Positions 1 through 8,592 of a stretch of 64,000 nt of DNA are shown here, in pieces (within the stretch, counting starts at the first letter, position 1; every line of letters starts with the position of its first letter). This DNA is from JACVRW01 sp963771715. Its GTDB lineage: Bacteria; Actinomycetota; Thermoleophilia; Solirubrobacterales; Thermoleophilaceae. The translations under genes and the position numbers were made by a program. The notes beneath the pieces are model-generated. The model worked only from the letters and a program-made list of their open reading frames with translations. It was not told the origin of the DNA and ran no database searches. Where the stretch lies: the NCBI GenBank assembly GCA_963771715.1, contig CAVYUQ010000023.1:62001-126000 (forward strand), in the 5' to 3' direction.

Positions 1-325
1 GCCTCCTTGAGCCGGCGCCCCACGCCGGAGTCTTGCCCCTCAGGAGCCACCGTGATCGGCCCGACCCCACGGATAGGGCCGCGCTGATCGAGGAAATGCG
101 AGCCGACGATCTGCCCGTCGACCTCCACGAGAACGCCCCAGATCTGCGGGTGGGGATCCACGGGCCCAGCAGCCCAGCCGCCGCCTCGAGCGCGGGGAAA
201 TCACGCTGGAAACGGTGATGGTCATGGATGGCGCCGAAAGCTTCGAAAACGATCTCGGCGCACCTCGCAGCGTCAGCGGGTTCGGCCTCTCGCAAGGTGA
301 CCTTGTCAGCCGACGCTATCGCCAT
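1..325 (-). pseudogene. GNAT N-acetyltransferase, frameshifted and cut by the window edge
   Basis: The start codon at 325 follows a strong GGGAGGG ribosome site 5 nt upstream. The N-terminus reads VTLREAEPADAARCAEIV, a typical first strand and helix of a GNAT acetyltransferase. The frame breaks near position 158: after LLGPW the protein continues one frame over as DPHPQIWGVLVEVDGQIVGS, then reaches the acetyl-CoA binding strand (GPITVAPEGQDSGVGRRLKE). One missing G in the G/C run explains it. The C-terminal third lies outside the window. The substrate cannot be inferred. The break is either a sequencing error or a real lesion. Confidence 0.7.
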
Positions 326-605
326 TCCAACCCTCCCTACGGGTGCCTTGAGGGGCGAACCTACGCCCACTATCCGCTCTGGTCAAGCGACGCTCGGCTG
401 TAGCGCTTTGAGGCACACGCGACAGTGCCGGCGGGATCCGCGTTGACCGCCGCTCCGTCTTGGAAGCGTTAGCGCGGCACCTTCTGCGACCCGGCCGGTC
501 GGTCGCATCGGCCGCCGCTCATCGCGCAAAGCAACTGTAACCGATTACGGTCATGGCTGCCGGACGCCGATGCACAGCCTCGCGCTGTGGGGAAGGACGA
601 AGACG

Positions 606-865
606 ATGGAAACGCTGCTTGTGTTCCACGAGGTCGACGACGTCGATCACTGGCTCGCTTCACCGAAGCGCGAGGAGCTCTTCGGGCCGCTCGGAATCAC
701 GGTGCGCACCTTCCGGGACCCGGCGGGCTCGAATCGGGTCGGGGGGATCGTTGAGGTCCCCGACATCTCTACGTTCGAGGAGGCACTCCAGAGCGACGCC
801 GCGGCGGAGGGGATAAAGTCGACGGTGTCCGCCCAGAAACGATCCTGGTACTCGCCGAGGCGTAG
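606..865 (+). pseudogene. small conserved hypothetical protein, one frameshift
   Basis: The start ATG at 606 has GGAAGGA about 8 nt upstream. The protein begins METLLVFHEVDDVDHWLASP and has the look of a small alpha/beta-barrel stress protein of about 86 residues. Near 810, in a run of four G, the frame moves by one base; only the shifted frame gives the expected ending (GVRPETILVLAEA and a TAG at 863-865). The unshifted frame runs on as arginine-rich nonsense. Function unknown. The intact reading is strongly suggested by the hydrophobic C-terminal strand. Confidence 0.6.
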
Positions 866-934
866 GCGCAACGACCGGCGGGCGCGCGGTCGCCGCCACG
901 CAAGAGCCGCTGCTCGCGCAAGGCAGCAGCGCGC

Positions 935-1349
935 TCAGGTCGCCGGCATCAGTCCGAGCTGGCCGAGCAGCTCGGCCTGATCGAAGAGAGATGTTCCGAG
1001 GCCAGTTCGTCGCCGCGAACCTGGTAAGCTCGACATCCAGCGGAGGTCGACCTGCCGTCCCGTGGCCGCGACATCCCCTGCCGGCGTGCGCATGACACCG
1101 GTGTGCGTGCCGATGAACCGGCCCTCGGCGGCGACGACGGATCCTTCGGCGAGAAGGCCCGAGCGCCTCAAGACGCCCGTCAGGAAACGCGTCCCAGAAC
1201 ACACCGAGGAAGCCCAGAACCTCCTCGCGACCGTGCACCGACGCGTTCGGCGCGACGACCTCGGCGTCGTCGCTCCACGGAGCGGCGTCCACGTCCTGTG
1301 CGTTGAACGCCTCGACATGTCGTTCGACGACGCGCTTGGGATCACCCAT
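935..1349 (-). pseudogene. SnoaL-like / NTF2-fold protein with several frameshifts
   Basis: The start ATG at 1349 has an AGGAGGT ribosome site 7 nt upstream. The N-terminus (VVERHVEAFNAQDVDA, then EVVAPNASVHGREEVLGF) is typical of the SnoaL-like polyketide cyclase or ester cyclase fold. The product must be assembled from three frames: the first to about 1165, a second through AEGRFIGTHTGVMRTPAGDV and RQVDLRW, a short third-frame piece reading AYQVRGDELASEHL, then back to FDQAELLGQLGLMPAT. At least three single-base indels in 415 bp are needed. Each piece matches the family in order, so the ancestral gene was complete. The catalytic role is unknown. Confidence 0.65.
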
Positions 1350-1503
1350 CAGCCGTACCTCCTATCGGTTGGCGTGCGCGGATACTCGCACTCTGCGACG
1401 GGCTCTTGACAATCGGTGGCGAACGCCGCCCCGGACTTGCGCTTCCGCGTGAAGGCAATAGCTATGGCACGCGCGCCGGAGATGGTCAGAGAGAACAAAG
1501 AAA

Positions 1504-1519
1504 GCCCGCTTTCGCGGGC
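1504..1519 (-). terminator. rho-independent terminator
   Basis: A 6-bp GC stem (GCCCGC/GCGGGC) with a GAAA tetraloop on the minus strand is followed by TTTCTTTGTT. It lies 33 bp past the stop of the monooxygenase-like gene and is the cleanest intrinsic terminator in the window. Confidence 0.8.
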
Positions 1520-1551
1520 CTTCTCTTCCTTCAGCGAACTGCTCAGGCGGG

Positions 1552-1864
1552 TTAGGCCTGGACGAGCTCGCCTGACTTCTCCACCACGACCTCGCCGGTG
1601 GTGATCTTCGGCGGGTTCGGAAGTGCGGTCTCGAACTACTGCTCGCGCACCCAGTCGGTTGCGACGCGGGTGGACTCGTCGGCGTGCTCGGCCGTGTCGT
1701 AGAAGCCGACGGAGGTAATGATGCCGTTGCCGGCCTCGATGAGGTAATAGCCGTGGAAGCCGGGAAGCTCCTTGAGACTCGGCACGAGGGTCTCGTCGGC
1801 CTTCTTGACGACTCGCTGGCATGTCCTGGTCGACCGCGTCGTAGCGTCGAATCGTGGCGAACAT
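1552..1864 (-). pseudogene. monooxygenase-like (ABM/dimeric alpha-beta barrel) protein, frameshift plus in-frame stop
   Basis: The gene begins MFATIRRYDAVDQ at 1864. It then shifts one frame near 1820 to RVVKKADETLVPSLKELPGF, GYYLIEAGNGIITSVGFYD and HADESTRVATDWVREQ. That is the standard core of small antibiotic-monooxygenase-like proteins of about 100 residues. An in-frame TAG at 1636-1638 interrupts it, after which the same frame continues FETALPNPPKITTGEVVV to a TAA at 1552. Two independent lesions make this the best candidate in the window for a real pseudogene rather than a single read error. Confidence 0.65.
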
Positions 1865-1999
1865 GTGGGGTCCAACTCTCTTCTCTGGGGTGGAGGATTC
1901 GATTGAGTCCTCCTGTGGCGCTCAGGCCCGAGGTGATGAGTCGAAGGGAGCTTCGTTAGCTCGACGACTCAGGCAAAGGGTTTGAGGCGCGTTACCCAC

Positions 2000-2042
2000 T
2001 GTACCACATTCGGGGACGGCAATGTTGCCGTTTTGGGGTACA
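2000..2042. repeat. 43-bp imperfect inverted repeat downstream of guaA
   Basis: Outer arms TGTACC (2000-2005) and GGTACA (2037-2042) enclose inner arms ACGGCAA (2016-2022) and TTGCCGT (2025-2031). It sits 6 bp after the guaA stop in AT-richer DNA than its flanks. There is no T-tract, so a classic terminator is unlikely. It could be a transcript-end hairpin or the remnant of a small mobile or REP-like element. Confidence 0.4.
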
Positions 2043-2048
2043 GGAGCT

Positions 2049-3638
2049 CTACTCCCACTCGATCGTCCCGGGTGGCTTGGACGTGATGTCCAGCGTCACC
2101 CGGTTCACCTGCGCGATCTCGTTGATCATGCGCGAGGCGACCTTCTCGAGCAGGTCATAGGGCAGTCGGGCCCAGTCGGCGGTCATCGCGTCGTCGCTCG
2201 TCACGGCGCGGATCACGACCACGTAGCCGTAGGTGCGCTCGTCGCCCTGCACGCCCACGCTGCGCAGGTCGGCCGGGAGCACGCAGAACGACTGCCACAG
2301 CTCGCGGTAGAGGCCGGCGGCGCGGATCTCGTCCTGGAGGATCGAGTCGGCGTCGCGCAGGATCTCGAGGCGCTCCTTCGTGACCTCGCCGCTCACCACG
2401 CGGATGGCCAGCCCGGGCCCCGGGAAGGGCTGGCGCCATACCAGCTTGTCCGGCATCCCGAGCTCGGCGCCCACCTGGCGCACCTCGTCCTTGAACAGCA
2501 TCCGCAGCGGCTCGACCAGCTCGAACTCGAGGTCCTCGGGCAGGCCGCCCACGTTGTGGTGCGACTTGATCGTGGCCGCCCCCGTGCCGCCGCCGGACTC
2601 GATCACGTCCGAGTAGAGCGTTCCCTGAACCAGATAGGCGGGGTCGCCCAGCTTGCCGGCCTGCTCCTCGAAGACGCGGATGAACTCCTCGCCGATGATC
2701 TTGCGCTTGCGCTCCGGCTCGGTGACGCCCGCGAGCCGGTCGAGGAAGCGCTGCTCGGCGTCGACCGCGATCAGCGGCACCTTGAACTGGTCGCGGAACG
2801 CGGCCACCACCTGGTTGCCCTCGTTCTTGCGCATCAGCCCGTGGTCGACGAAGACGCAGGTGAGCTGGTCGCCGATCGCCTTGTAGGTCAACAGGGCGGC
2901 GACCGACGAGTCGACCCCGCCGGAGAGGCCGCAGATCACCTTGCCCTGGCCCACCTGCTCGCGGATGCGCGCCACCTGCTCGTCGATCACCGAGGCGGCG
3001 CTCCAGCCCATGTCGCAGCCGGCGATGTCGCGCAGGAAGGTCTCGAGGATCGTGGTGCCGTAGGGCGTGTGGACGACCTCCGGGTGGAACTGGATCCCGT
3101 AGAGGCCGCGCTCGGTCTCCTCGATCGCCGCGACGGGCGACTCCGTGGACGACGCCAGCGCCGTAAACCCGGGTGGCGGGTCGAAGACCGTGTCGCGGTG
3201 GCTCATCCAGCACGACTGCTCGGCCGGCGTGTCCGCGAGCAGGCGCCCGTGCTCCGCCACGGTCAGGTGCGAGCGGCCGAACTCGCCCACCTCCGCGCCC
3301 TCCACGCGGCCGCCCAGCTCCAGCACCATCGCCTGCATGCCGTAACAGATGCCGAGCACCGGGATGCCGAGCTCCAGCAGCTCGCGGCGCAGCTTCGGCG
3401 CGCCGTCGGCGTACACCGACGCGGGCCCGCCCGAGAGGATCAGCGCCTTGGGCCGGCGCCGCTCGACCTCCTCGACCGGCACGTGGTGCGGCAGCAGCTC
3501 GGCGAACACGCCGCACTCGCGCACCCGCCGCGCGATCAGCTGCGAGTACTGGCCTCCGAAGTCCAGAACGAGCACCTCGTCCGTGGCCGCCGGTCGCGGC
3601 TCGACGGCCGCCTCACGGGTGGCCGCCTCGGTGCTCAT
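2049..3638 (-). CDS. guaA: GMP synthase, glutamine-hydrolysing
   Basis: Converts XMP to GMP with ATP and glutamine in the cytosol; last step of guanine nucleotide synthesis. Of 529 residues, the first ~215 form the class I glutamine amidotransferase with nucleophile Cys98 in GICYGMQ and the downstream His/Glu in FHPEV. The ATP-pyrophosphatase P-loop SGGVDSS lies near residue 250. The dimerisation domain ends with VTLDITSKPPGTIEWE, the invariant family C-terminus. The start at 3638 gives a normal-length N-terminus; an in-frame ATG at 3677 would add 13 unlikely residues, and neither has a good ribosome site. Lies downstream of guaB3 on the same strand. Confidence 0.96.
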   Translation of the reverse strand: MSTEAATREAAVEPRPAATDEVLVLDFGGQYSQLIARRVRECGVFAELLPHHVPVEEVERRRPKALILSGGPASVYADGAPKLRRELLELGIPVLGICYGMQAMVLELGGRVEGAEVGEFGRSHLTVAEHGRLLADTPAEQSCWMSHRDTVFDPPPGFTALASSTESPVAAIEETERGLYGIQFHPEVVHTPYGTTILETFLRDIAGCDMGWSAASVIDEQVARIREQVGQGKVICGLSGGVDSSVAALLTYKAIGDQLTCVFVDHGLMRKNEGNQVVAAFRDQFKVPLIAVDAEQRFLDRLAGVTEPERKRKIIGEEFIRVFEEQAGKLGDPAYLVQGTLYSDVIESGGGTGAATIKSHHNVGGLPEDLEFELVEPLRMLFKDEVRQVGAELGMPDKLVWRQPFPGPGLAIRVVSGEVTKERLEILRDADSILQDEIRAAGLYRELWQSFCVLPADLRSVGVQGDERTYGYVVVIRAVTSDDAMTADWARLPYDLLEKVASRMINEIAQVNRVTLDITSKPPGTIEWE

Positions 3639-3684
3639 GGCGGAGCCATGATGCCGAGCGAAAACCGAGTCCGGCAAGGACGCA

Positions 3685-3716
3685 GGACGCGACGCGTGCT
3701 ACGCACGCGAGCGTCC
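3685..3716. other. strong hairpin between guaB3 and guaA
   Basis: GGACGC and CGCGTGC (3685-3699) pair with GCACGCG and GCGTCC (3703-3716) around a 3-nt loop, with only a GA/A internal bulge. It lies in the 112-bp gap between guaB3 and the guaA start. No T-tract follows, so an RNA stability, processing or attenuation role is possible but unproven. Confidence 0.45.
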
Positions 3717-3750
3717 GAGGACGCCGCCGGGCGAAGGTTTGCAGCCGGCA

Positions 3751-4980
3751 TCACTCGCCGACGAGCGCCGGGTCGGCCGCCGACACGCCGTTGGTCTCGG
3801 GATGGGGAACCGCGGCCGCGGTGGCCCCCATGCCGATGCCCTGCTCCTGCTGGAGCTGCTTGCCCTCAGACTGGAGCGCCGGCGCCACCATCACCTCGGC
3901 CTTGTGGAAGGCCGGGATGTCCTCGTAGCCGCAGGTGGCCATCGAGGTGCGGAGGCTGCCCATCAGGTTGAAGGTGCCGTCGTTCTCGTGGGCCGGGCCC
4001 AGCAGGATCTGCTCGAGCGTGCCGTTCTGCGTGGTCTTCACCCGCGCGCCGCGCGGGAGCGACGGGTGGAAGGTGGCCATGCCCCAGTGGTAGCCGCGCC
4101 CCGGTGCCTCGTAGGCGCGGGCGAGCGGGGAGCCGATCATCACGGCGTCGGCGCCGCAGGCGAACGCCTTCGAGACGTCGCCGCCGTTGCGCATGCCGCC
4201 GTCGGCGATCACCTTCACGTACTCGCCGGTCTCGAGCATGTGCTGCGAGCGAGCGGCCGCCACGTCCGCGATCGCCGTGGCCTGCGGGACGCCGATCCCG
4301 AGCACGCCGCGCGTGGTGCACGCCGCGCCGGGGCCCACGCCCACGAGCACGCCCTCGGCCCCGGTGCGCATCAGGTGCAGCCCCGTGGCGTAGGAGGCGC
4401 AGCCGCCGACGAGCACCGGAACCGGCACCTCGCGGATGAACTCCTTCAGGTTGAGCGGCTCGGTGTTGGTAGACACGTGCTCCGCCGACACCACCGTGCC
4501 CTGGATCACGAGGACGTCGAGCCCCGCATCGAGGGCGGCCTCGTAGTACTTGCGGACGCGCTGCGGGGTGAGCGACGCCGCCGCGACGACGCCGTGCTCC
4601 TTGATCTCCCGGATGCGCTGGCCGATCAGCTCCTCCTTGATCGGCTCGGCGTAGATGCGCTGCATCTCCGAGGTGGCGAGCTCCTTGGGCTGCTCCGCGA
4701 TCCGCTCGAGCTCCGAGTCCGCGTCCTCGTAGCGGGTCCAGATGCCCTCGAGGTTCAGCACGCCGAGGCCGCCGAGCTTGCCGAGGATCCCCGCGGTCTC
4801 CGGCGACATCACGCCGTCCATGGCCGAGGCGAGCAGCGGCAGCTCCAGCCGGTACGGACCGACCATCGAGGTGATGTCGATGTCATCGGGATCCCTCGTG
4901 CGCCTGGAGGGCACGATCGCGATGTCATCGAAGCCGTATGCGCGGCGACCCTTCTTGCCGCGGCCAATCTCAACTTCCAT
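3751..4980 (-). CDS. guaB3: GuaB3 family IMP dehydrogenase-related protein
   Basis: A 409-residue (beta/alpha)8-barrel of the IMPDH/GMP reductase superfamily. It starts EIGRGKKGRRAYGFDDIAIV, the GuaB3 signature, and lacks the CBS domains of true GuaB. The loop GPGAACTTR carries the catalytic Cys near residue 221, and the phosphate-binding segment IADGGMRNGGD follows. Characterised GuaB3 proteins act as GMP reductases, so a purine salvage role next to guaA is plausible; older annotations call it IMP dehydrogenase. A TAGGAT hexamer 6 nt before the ATG suggests a leaderless transcript. guaA follows on the same strand 112 bp downstream. Confidence 0.92.
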   Translation of the reverse strand: MEVEIGRGKKGRRAYGFDDIAIVPSRRTRDPDDIDITSMVGPYRLELPLLASAMDGVMSPETAGILGKLGGLGVLNLEGIWTRYEDADSELERIAEQPKELATSEMQRIYAEPIKEELIGQRIREIKEHGVVAAASLTPQRVRKYYEAALDAGLDVLVIQGTVVSAEHVSTNTEPLNLKEFIREVPVPVLVGGCASYATGLHLMRTGAEGVLVGVGPGAACTTRGVLGIGVPQATAIADVAAARSQHMLETGEYVKVIADGGMRNGGDVSKAFACGADAVMIGSPLARAYEAPGRGYHWGMATFHPSLPRGARVKTTQNGTLEQILLGPAHENDGTFNLMGSLRTSMATCGYEDIPAFHKAEVMVAPALQSEGKQLQQEQGIGMGATAAAVPHPETNGVSAADPALVGE

Positions 4981-4986
4981 TGCAGG

Positions 4987-4992
4987 ATCCTA
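4987..4992 (-). promoter_or_regulatory. -10 element of guaB3, leaderless
   Basis: TAGGAT on the minus strand ends 6 nt before the guaB3 ATG. The spacing places the transcription start at or next to the A of the start codon. Confidence 0.6.
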
Positions 4993-5027
4993 GGTTCGCG
5001 GGCGGACGAAACCCGAGCCTACCAACG

Positions 5028-5990
5028 TCAGCTGACCGTCAGAGCAGGGGTCTCGAGCTGCTCCACGCGCACGTCCGGCGCCAGCCGCTCGACCTCGCGC
5101 TGCTCCACTACGCCGGCGCCGAAATGCTGGGTCGACTCCGCCCCGCAGGCGACCGCGAAGCGCAGGCAGTCCTCCACGTCGCGGCCCCCGTAGCGCGCGG
5201 CCACGAAGCCCGCCAGGAACGCGTCCCCGGATCCCACCGAGGAGACCGGCTCCAGGGGCTCGAGCGTGGCCCTGTAGAGGGAGCGCTCGCCGCCCTCGTT
5301 CAGCATCGCCAGGCAGCCGTCGGGCATCGTCATGATCGCCTCGCGGGCGCCCAGCTCGACCATCTCGCCCACGGCCGTGCGCCGGTCCTCCTCGTCCGAG
5401 AACTCGTGGCCCACGAGGCCCTCGGCCTCGAGCTCGTTCGGGCTCACGATGTCCGGGCCCTTGCGTGTGGCGATGCTCATCGGCTCGCCCTCGGAGTCGA
5501 GGACGGTTAGGACGTCGAGGCGCTTCATCTCGTCGATCAGCCGGCCGTAGAGGTCGGCGCCGACCCCGCGCGGCAGGCTGCCGGACACCACGCAGACCGC
5601 GGCGCCCTTCGCGAGGTAGAGCAGCTTGTCCACGAACAGCTCGAGCTCGACCTCAGTCACGTGCGGGCCGTGCTCGTTGATCTCGGTCTGCTCGCCGCTC
5701 GTGGGGTCCACCACCGCGGTCGAGGTGCGCGACTCCTCGCGGATGCGCACGAAGTCGTTGAGGATGCCCTCCTCGGTCAGGTGCTCCACGATCCGCGTGC
5801 CGGTCGGCCCGCCCGCCACTCCCGTGGCGATCACCGGCTGGCCGAGCGCGCGCAGCGCCCGCGCCACGTTCACGCCCTTGCCGCCGGCCATCGCGGTCTG
5901 CTCGACGGCACGGTGGCGGTGGCCGAGCCGGAAGTTCGGCACGGCGAGCGTCTTGTCGATGGCGGCGTTGAGTGTGACGGTGATGATCAT
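5028..5990 (-). CDS. 1-phosphofructokinase family hexose kinase (PfkB fold)
   Basis: A 320-residue ribokinase-fold sugar kinase. The N-terminus MIITVTLNAAIDKTL and the motif GGKGVNVARAL are those of the fructose-1-phosphate / tagatose-6-phosphate kinase subgroup. The C-terminal SSVGSGDAFLAGF carries the anion hole and catalytic Asp. The likely reaction is ATP-dependent phosphorylation of a sugar phosphate in the cytosol; the exact substrate is not fixed by sequence, and no PTS genes are nearby. The ATG overlaps the carboxypeptidase stop (ATGA), so it is the last gene of the pyrF-LysM-carboxypeptidase chain. Confidence 0.88.
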   Translation of the reverse strand: MIITVTLNAAIDKTLAVPNFRLGHRHRAVEQTAMAGGKGVNVARALRALGQPVIATGVAGGPTGTRIVEHLTEEGILNDFVRIREESRTSTAVVDPTSGEQTEINEHGPHVTEVELELFVDKLLYLAKGAAVCVVSGSLPRGVGADLYGRLIDEMKRLDVLTVLDSEGEPMSIATRKGPDIVSPNELEAEGLVGHEFSDEEDRRTAVGEMVELGAREAIMTMPDGCLAMLNEGGERSLYRATLEPLEPVSSVGSGDAFLAGFVAARYGGRDVEDCLRFAVACGAESTQHFGAGVVEQREVERLAPDVRVEQLETPALTVS

Positions 5991-7189
5991 CGGACGATCC
6001 GTATCCGAACGCTCAGCTTGAGCACGGCGAGCACGGCGGCGACGAGGATGGCGACGACGAGAATCAAGGTCAAGGGGAGCCCCAGCCACGATAGGAGCAC
6101 CCGCAATGTCCCCGCTCCGGGAACCTCCTCGGCCGTGACCAGCGCCACGCGCCGTGCCGGCCTCCCATCGATCAGCACCGTCACGGTACCGACTCTCACC
6201 CCAGCGTCGAGCGGCCCCTCCACTTCGTCGGGCGCGTTCACGCGCCGCCGGATGTGCTCGCCGTCGCGAATCGTGAGCACCGCGGCACGCCGCGCCACGA
6301 GGCGGGCGGTGCTGTCGCGGTACCTGATGTCGGCCTGGGCGAGCATCCGCCGGGGGTCGAGCACCCGGACGCGGTGGAAGCGCGCGAGGCCCCAGCGCAG
6401 CAGGGAGAGCGTGTCCTGGTCGCGCGCGCCCTCGGTGGGCTCGCCGAGCACCACGCTGATCACTCGCACGCCGCCGGGTCCGTTCGCCGCGCCCACGAGC
6501 ACGTTCCCCGCGTCGGCCGTGTAGCCGGTCTTCACCCCGCTCACCCAGGGATAGGTGGCCACGAGGTCGTTGCGGTTCTCGACCACGCGCGGGTGCACGC
6601 CCGAATCGAGCTCGGCCTCGGGCATGTCGACGATCCGGGCGAAGCGCGGGCGGCGCAGCAGGACCCGCGTCAGCGTGGCCAGGTCGCCCGCCGAGGAGTG
6701 GTTGCCGGGCTCGTCCAGGCCGATCGGGTTCGCGTAGCTCGTGTGCTCGAGCCCCAGCTCGGCGGCGCGGGCGTTCATGTCCTCGACGAAGGCCGCGCGT
6801 GAGCCGGAGACGCCCTCGGCGAGCGTCACGGCCGCGTCGTTCGCGCTCTCGAGCAGCAGCGCCTCGAGCAGGTCGTGGACGGTCATCTGCTCGCCCGGGC
6901 GCAGGTTGATGCGCGACTCCGCGGGCATCGCGTTGTAGGCCGGGGCCGTGAAGACGTCGTCCGGCTTGGCCCGCTCGAGGGCCAGCAGCGCGGTCATCAG
7001 CTTTGTGGTGCTGGCGATCGAGCGCTCCGCGTCGGGCCGCTTGGCGAACATCACCGTGCCGTCGCGGGCGTCGACCACGATCGCGGCCTGCGCGTTCGGG
7101 ACCCTCGGAGGACTCTCCGCAGCACTGGCGGGGGCCGCGGCCGCAGCCAGGACGGCTGCCACGGCGACCGTGAGACGGCAGGCCCTCAC
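5987..7189 (-). CDS. D-alanyl-D-alanine carboxypeptidase (PBP5/DacA-like, S11)
   Basis: Exported penicillin-binding protein that trims the terminal D-Ala of peptidoglycan stem peptides. It has a signal peptide (residues 1-28, ending ASA), the S11 catalytic motifs STTKL (Ser/Lys), SAND and KTGYT, a C-terminal beta domain, and a membrane anchor near residues 370-395. Length is 400 residues, normal for the family. The GTG at 7189 overlaps the LysM stop as GTGA, and a signal peptide starts exactly there, which decides the start. Co-transcription with a LysM protein fits a cell-wall role. Confidence 0.93.
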   Translation of the reverse strand: MRACRLTVAVAAVLAAAAAPASAAESPPRVPNAQAAIVVDARDGTVMFAKRPDAERSIASTTKLMTALLALERAKPDDVFTAPAYNAMPAESRINLRPGEQMTVHDLLEALLLESANDAAVTLAEGVSGSRAAFVEDMNARAAELGLEHTSYANPIGLDEPGNHSSAGDLATLTRVLLRRPRFARIVDMPEAELDSGVHPRVVENRNDLVATYPWVSGVKTGYTADAGNVLVGAANGPGGVRVISVVLGEPTEGARDQDTLSLLRWGLARFHRVRVLDPRRMLAQADIRYRDSTARLVARRAAVLTIRDGEHIRRRVNAPDEVEGPLDAGVRVGTVTVLIDGRPARRVALVTAEEVPGAGTLRVLLSWLGLPLTLILVVAILVAAVLAVLKLSVRIRIVR

Positions 7190-7530
7190 TCGCGCAGCTT
7201 GATCTTCTGGCCGGCGACCAGCCCCTGCGGATCGAGGTCGGGGTTCAGTGTCTCGAGCCGATCGACGGTGATGCCGTGCTCGGCCGCGATTCCGCTGAGG
7301 GTGTCGTTCGCCTTGATGGTGTAGGTCCTCGGCAGGCGCTTCGCCGGCCTCCCGCTCGTGGTCGTCCGCTCCTTCGCGGCCGGGAGGTTGCTCGAGGTCG
7401 CGCTGTCGCCCGACTCGTCGTCCCCCACGACACCCGAGCCGAGCACCATCACGGCCACGACCACCGAGAAGGTGATCAGTGCCAGAGGCGCCAGCAGGCG
7501 GGCCAAGCTTGGTCTTCCGTGATCGTGCAT
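7186..7530 (-). CDS. membrane-anchored LysM peptidoglycan-binding protein
   Basis: A 114-residue protein: short basic N-terminus, one transmembrane helix (LARLLAPLALITFSVVVAV), a Ser/Thr/Gly-rich linker, and one C-terminal LysM domain (TYTIKANDTLSGIAAEHGIT through GLVAGQKIKL). Probably sits outside the membrane bound to peptidoglycan, working with the adjacent carboxypeptidase. An alternative ATG lies at 7548. Both starts flank an 8-bp inverted repeat (7531-7557). The apparent continuous reading frame with pyrF upstream results from the pyrF frameshift and is not a fusion. Confidence 0.87.
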   Translation of the reverse strand: MHDHGRPSLARLLAPLALITFSVVVAVMVLGSGVVGDDESGDSATSSNLPAAKERTTTSGRPAKRLPRTYTIKANDTLSGIAAEHGITVDRLETLNPDLDPQGLVAGQKIKLRE

Positions 7531-7557
7531 CTGTGCCGTACCCCTCATGCGGCACAG
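7531..7557. repeat. 8-bp inverted repeat at the LysM gene start
   Basis: CTGTGCCG (7531-7538) and CGGCACAG (7550-7557) are separated by 11 bp and directly abut the ATG at 7530. It could be an operator or an RNA hairpin that occludes the start; there is no evidence for a specific regulator. Confidence 0.4.
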
Positions 7558-7637
7558 CTGAGAATACGAGGGATAGCGGCTCCTGGGGAGCGGCGGGCGG
7601 ATCCGCCCGTGTCGTCTGGACGCTCCGCCGCGCTCGG

Positions 7638-8568
7638 CTAGAGCGTCCAGGCCGCGGCGCGCAGCTCCTCCGCAGCCGCCGCGGCGCGCGCTGGCGGGCT
7701 CCCCTCCGCGCTCGGCGTGCGCGTTCACGATCGAACGCGAGGCGGTCACGAGCCCGGCCGCGGGGTGTGGTGCGAATGCCGGGCCGAGGTCCTCCACGCG
7801 CCCGCCCTGGGCGCCCACCCCGGGCAGCAGGAAGACGGCGTGCGGCATCAGCTCGCGCAGCCGGCCGAGGTGCTCCGGCCGCGTGGCGCCCGTGACCGCG
7901 CCGACGGCCGACAGCCCGCAGTCCCCGAGCAGCTCGCCACCGAGCTCGTCCACGAGCGCCGCCAGGCGCTCGTAGAGCGGCGGATCGCCCTCGTCCTGGA
8001 TCTCGGCCGCCCCGGGATTCGAGGTCCGGACCAGGACGAAGCAGCCGGCGCCGGCGTGCGCGGCGGCCTCGACCAGGGGCTCCAGCGCATCACGCCCGAG
8101 CAGCGGGTTGGCGGTGAAGGCGTCGGCCCCCAGCCCGGCGACGGCGCCGAACGGGCCGGGCGTCTCGCCCACGAGCGCCTGCGCGTAGGCCCGCGCCGTG
8201 ACCGGGACATCGCCGCGCTTGCCGTCGGCCAGCACCATCAGGCCGTGGTCGTGCGCGATCGCGACGACCTGCTCCAGCGCCTCCCACCCGGGGGCGCCGA
8301 GCCGCTCGAAGCAGGCGAGCTGCGGCTTTACGGCCACGCAGGCGGGGCCGGCCGCGACGATCGCGGCCCGGCAGTGCTCCGTGACGGCCTCTGCCGTGAG
8401 CGCCCGCGCGAGATGCGGAGCGCCGGGATCGCCCCCGACCCGCTCCACGGCCTCCGGCCACAGCGCTGACGGGTCGGGGTCAAGCCCGAGGACGACGCGA
8501 CTGCGGCGCTCTTCCACGAGCGCCGCTAGCCGGTCGGCGAAATGCGGCGTCGAGCCCCCGGCAGTCAA
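7638..8568 (-). pseudogene. pyrF: orotidine 5'-phosphate decarboxylase, C-terminal frameshift
   Basis: Decarboxylates OMP to UMP, the last step of de novo pyrimidine synthesis. This is the group 2 form of about 310 residues: SRVVLGLDPDP at the N-terminus, catalytic VLADGKRGDVP, and the phosphate-binding LLPGVGAQGG. All catalytic parts are intact. After EPASAR the frame breaks in an alternating GC run; one base over it ends normally as AAAAEELRAAAWTL with a TAG at 7638. Unshifted, the frame runs into the LysM gene. Because UMP synthesis is essential, a sequencing error is more likely than a dead gene. It follows hup by 24 bp on the same strand. Confidence 0.88.
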
Positions 8569-8592
8569 GGACTCAGCCGCCGGCGGCGATCT

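Noticed and set aside
2022..3971. 649-codon open frame on the plus strand across guaA
   Set aside because: Antisense shadow of guaA in GC-rich DNA; composition rich in Ala, Arg, His and Leu without motifs. The same applies to long open frames opposite guaB3, the oxoprolinase gene and the penicillin acylase gene.
7186..8568. Apparent 460-residue fusion of pyrF and the LysM protein
   Set aside because: Created by a one-base shift near the pyrF end; the normal pyrF C-terminus and stop lie one frame over, and the junction peptide is low-complexity.
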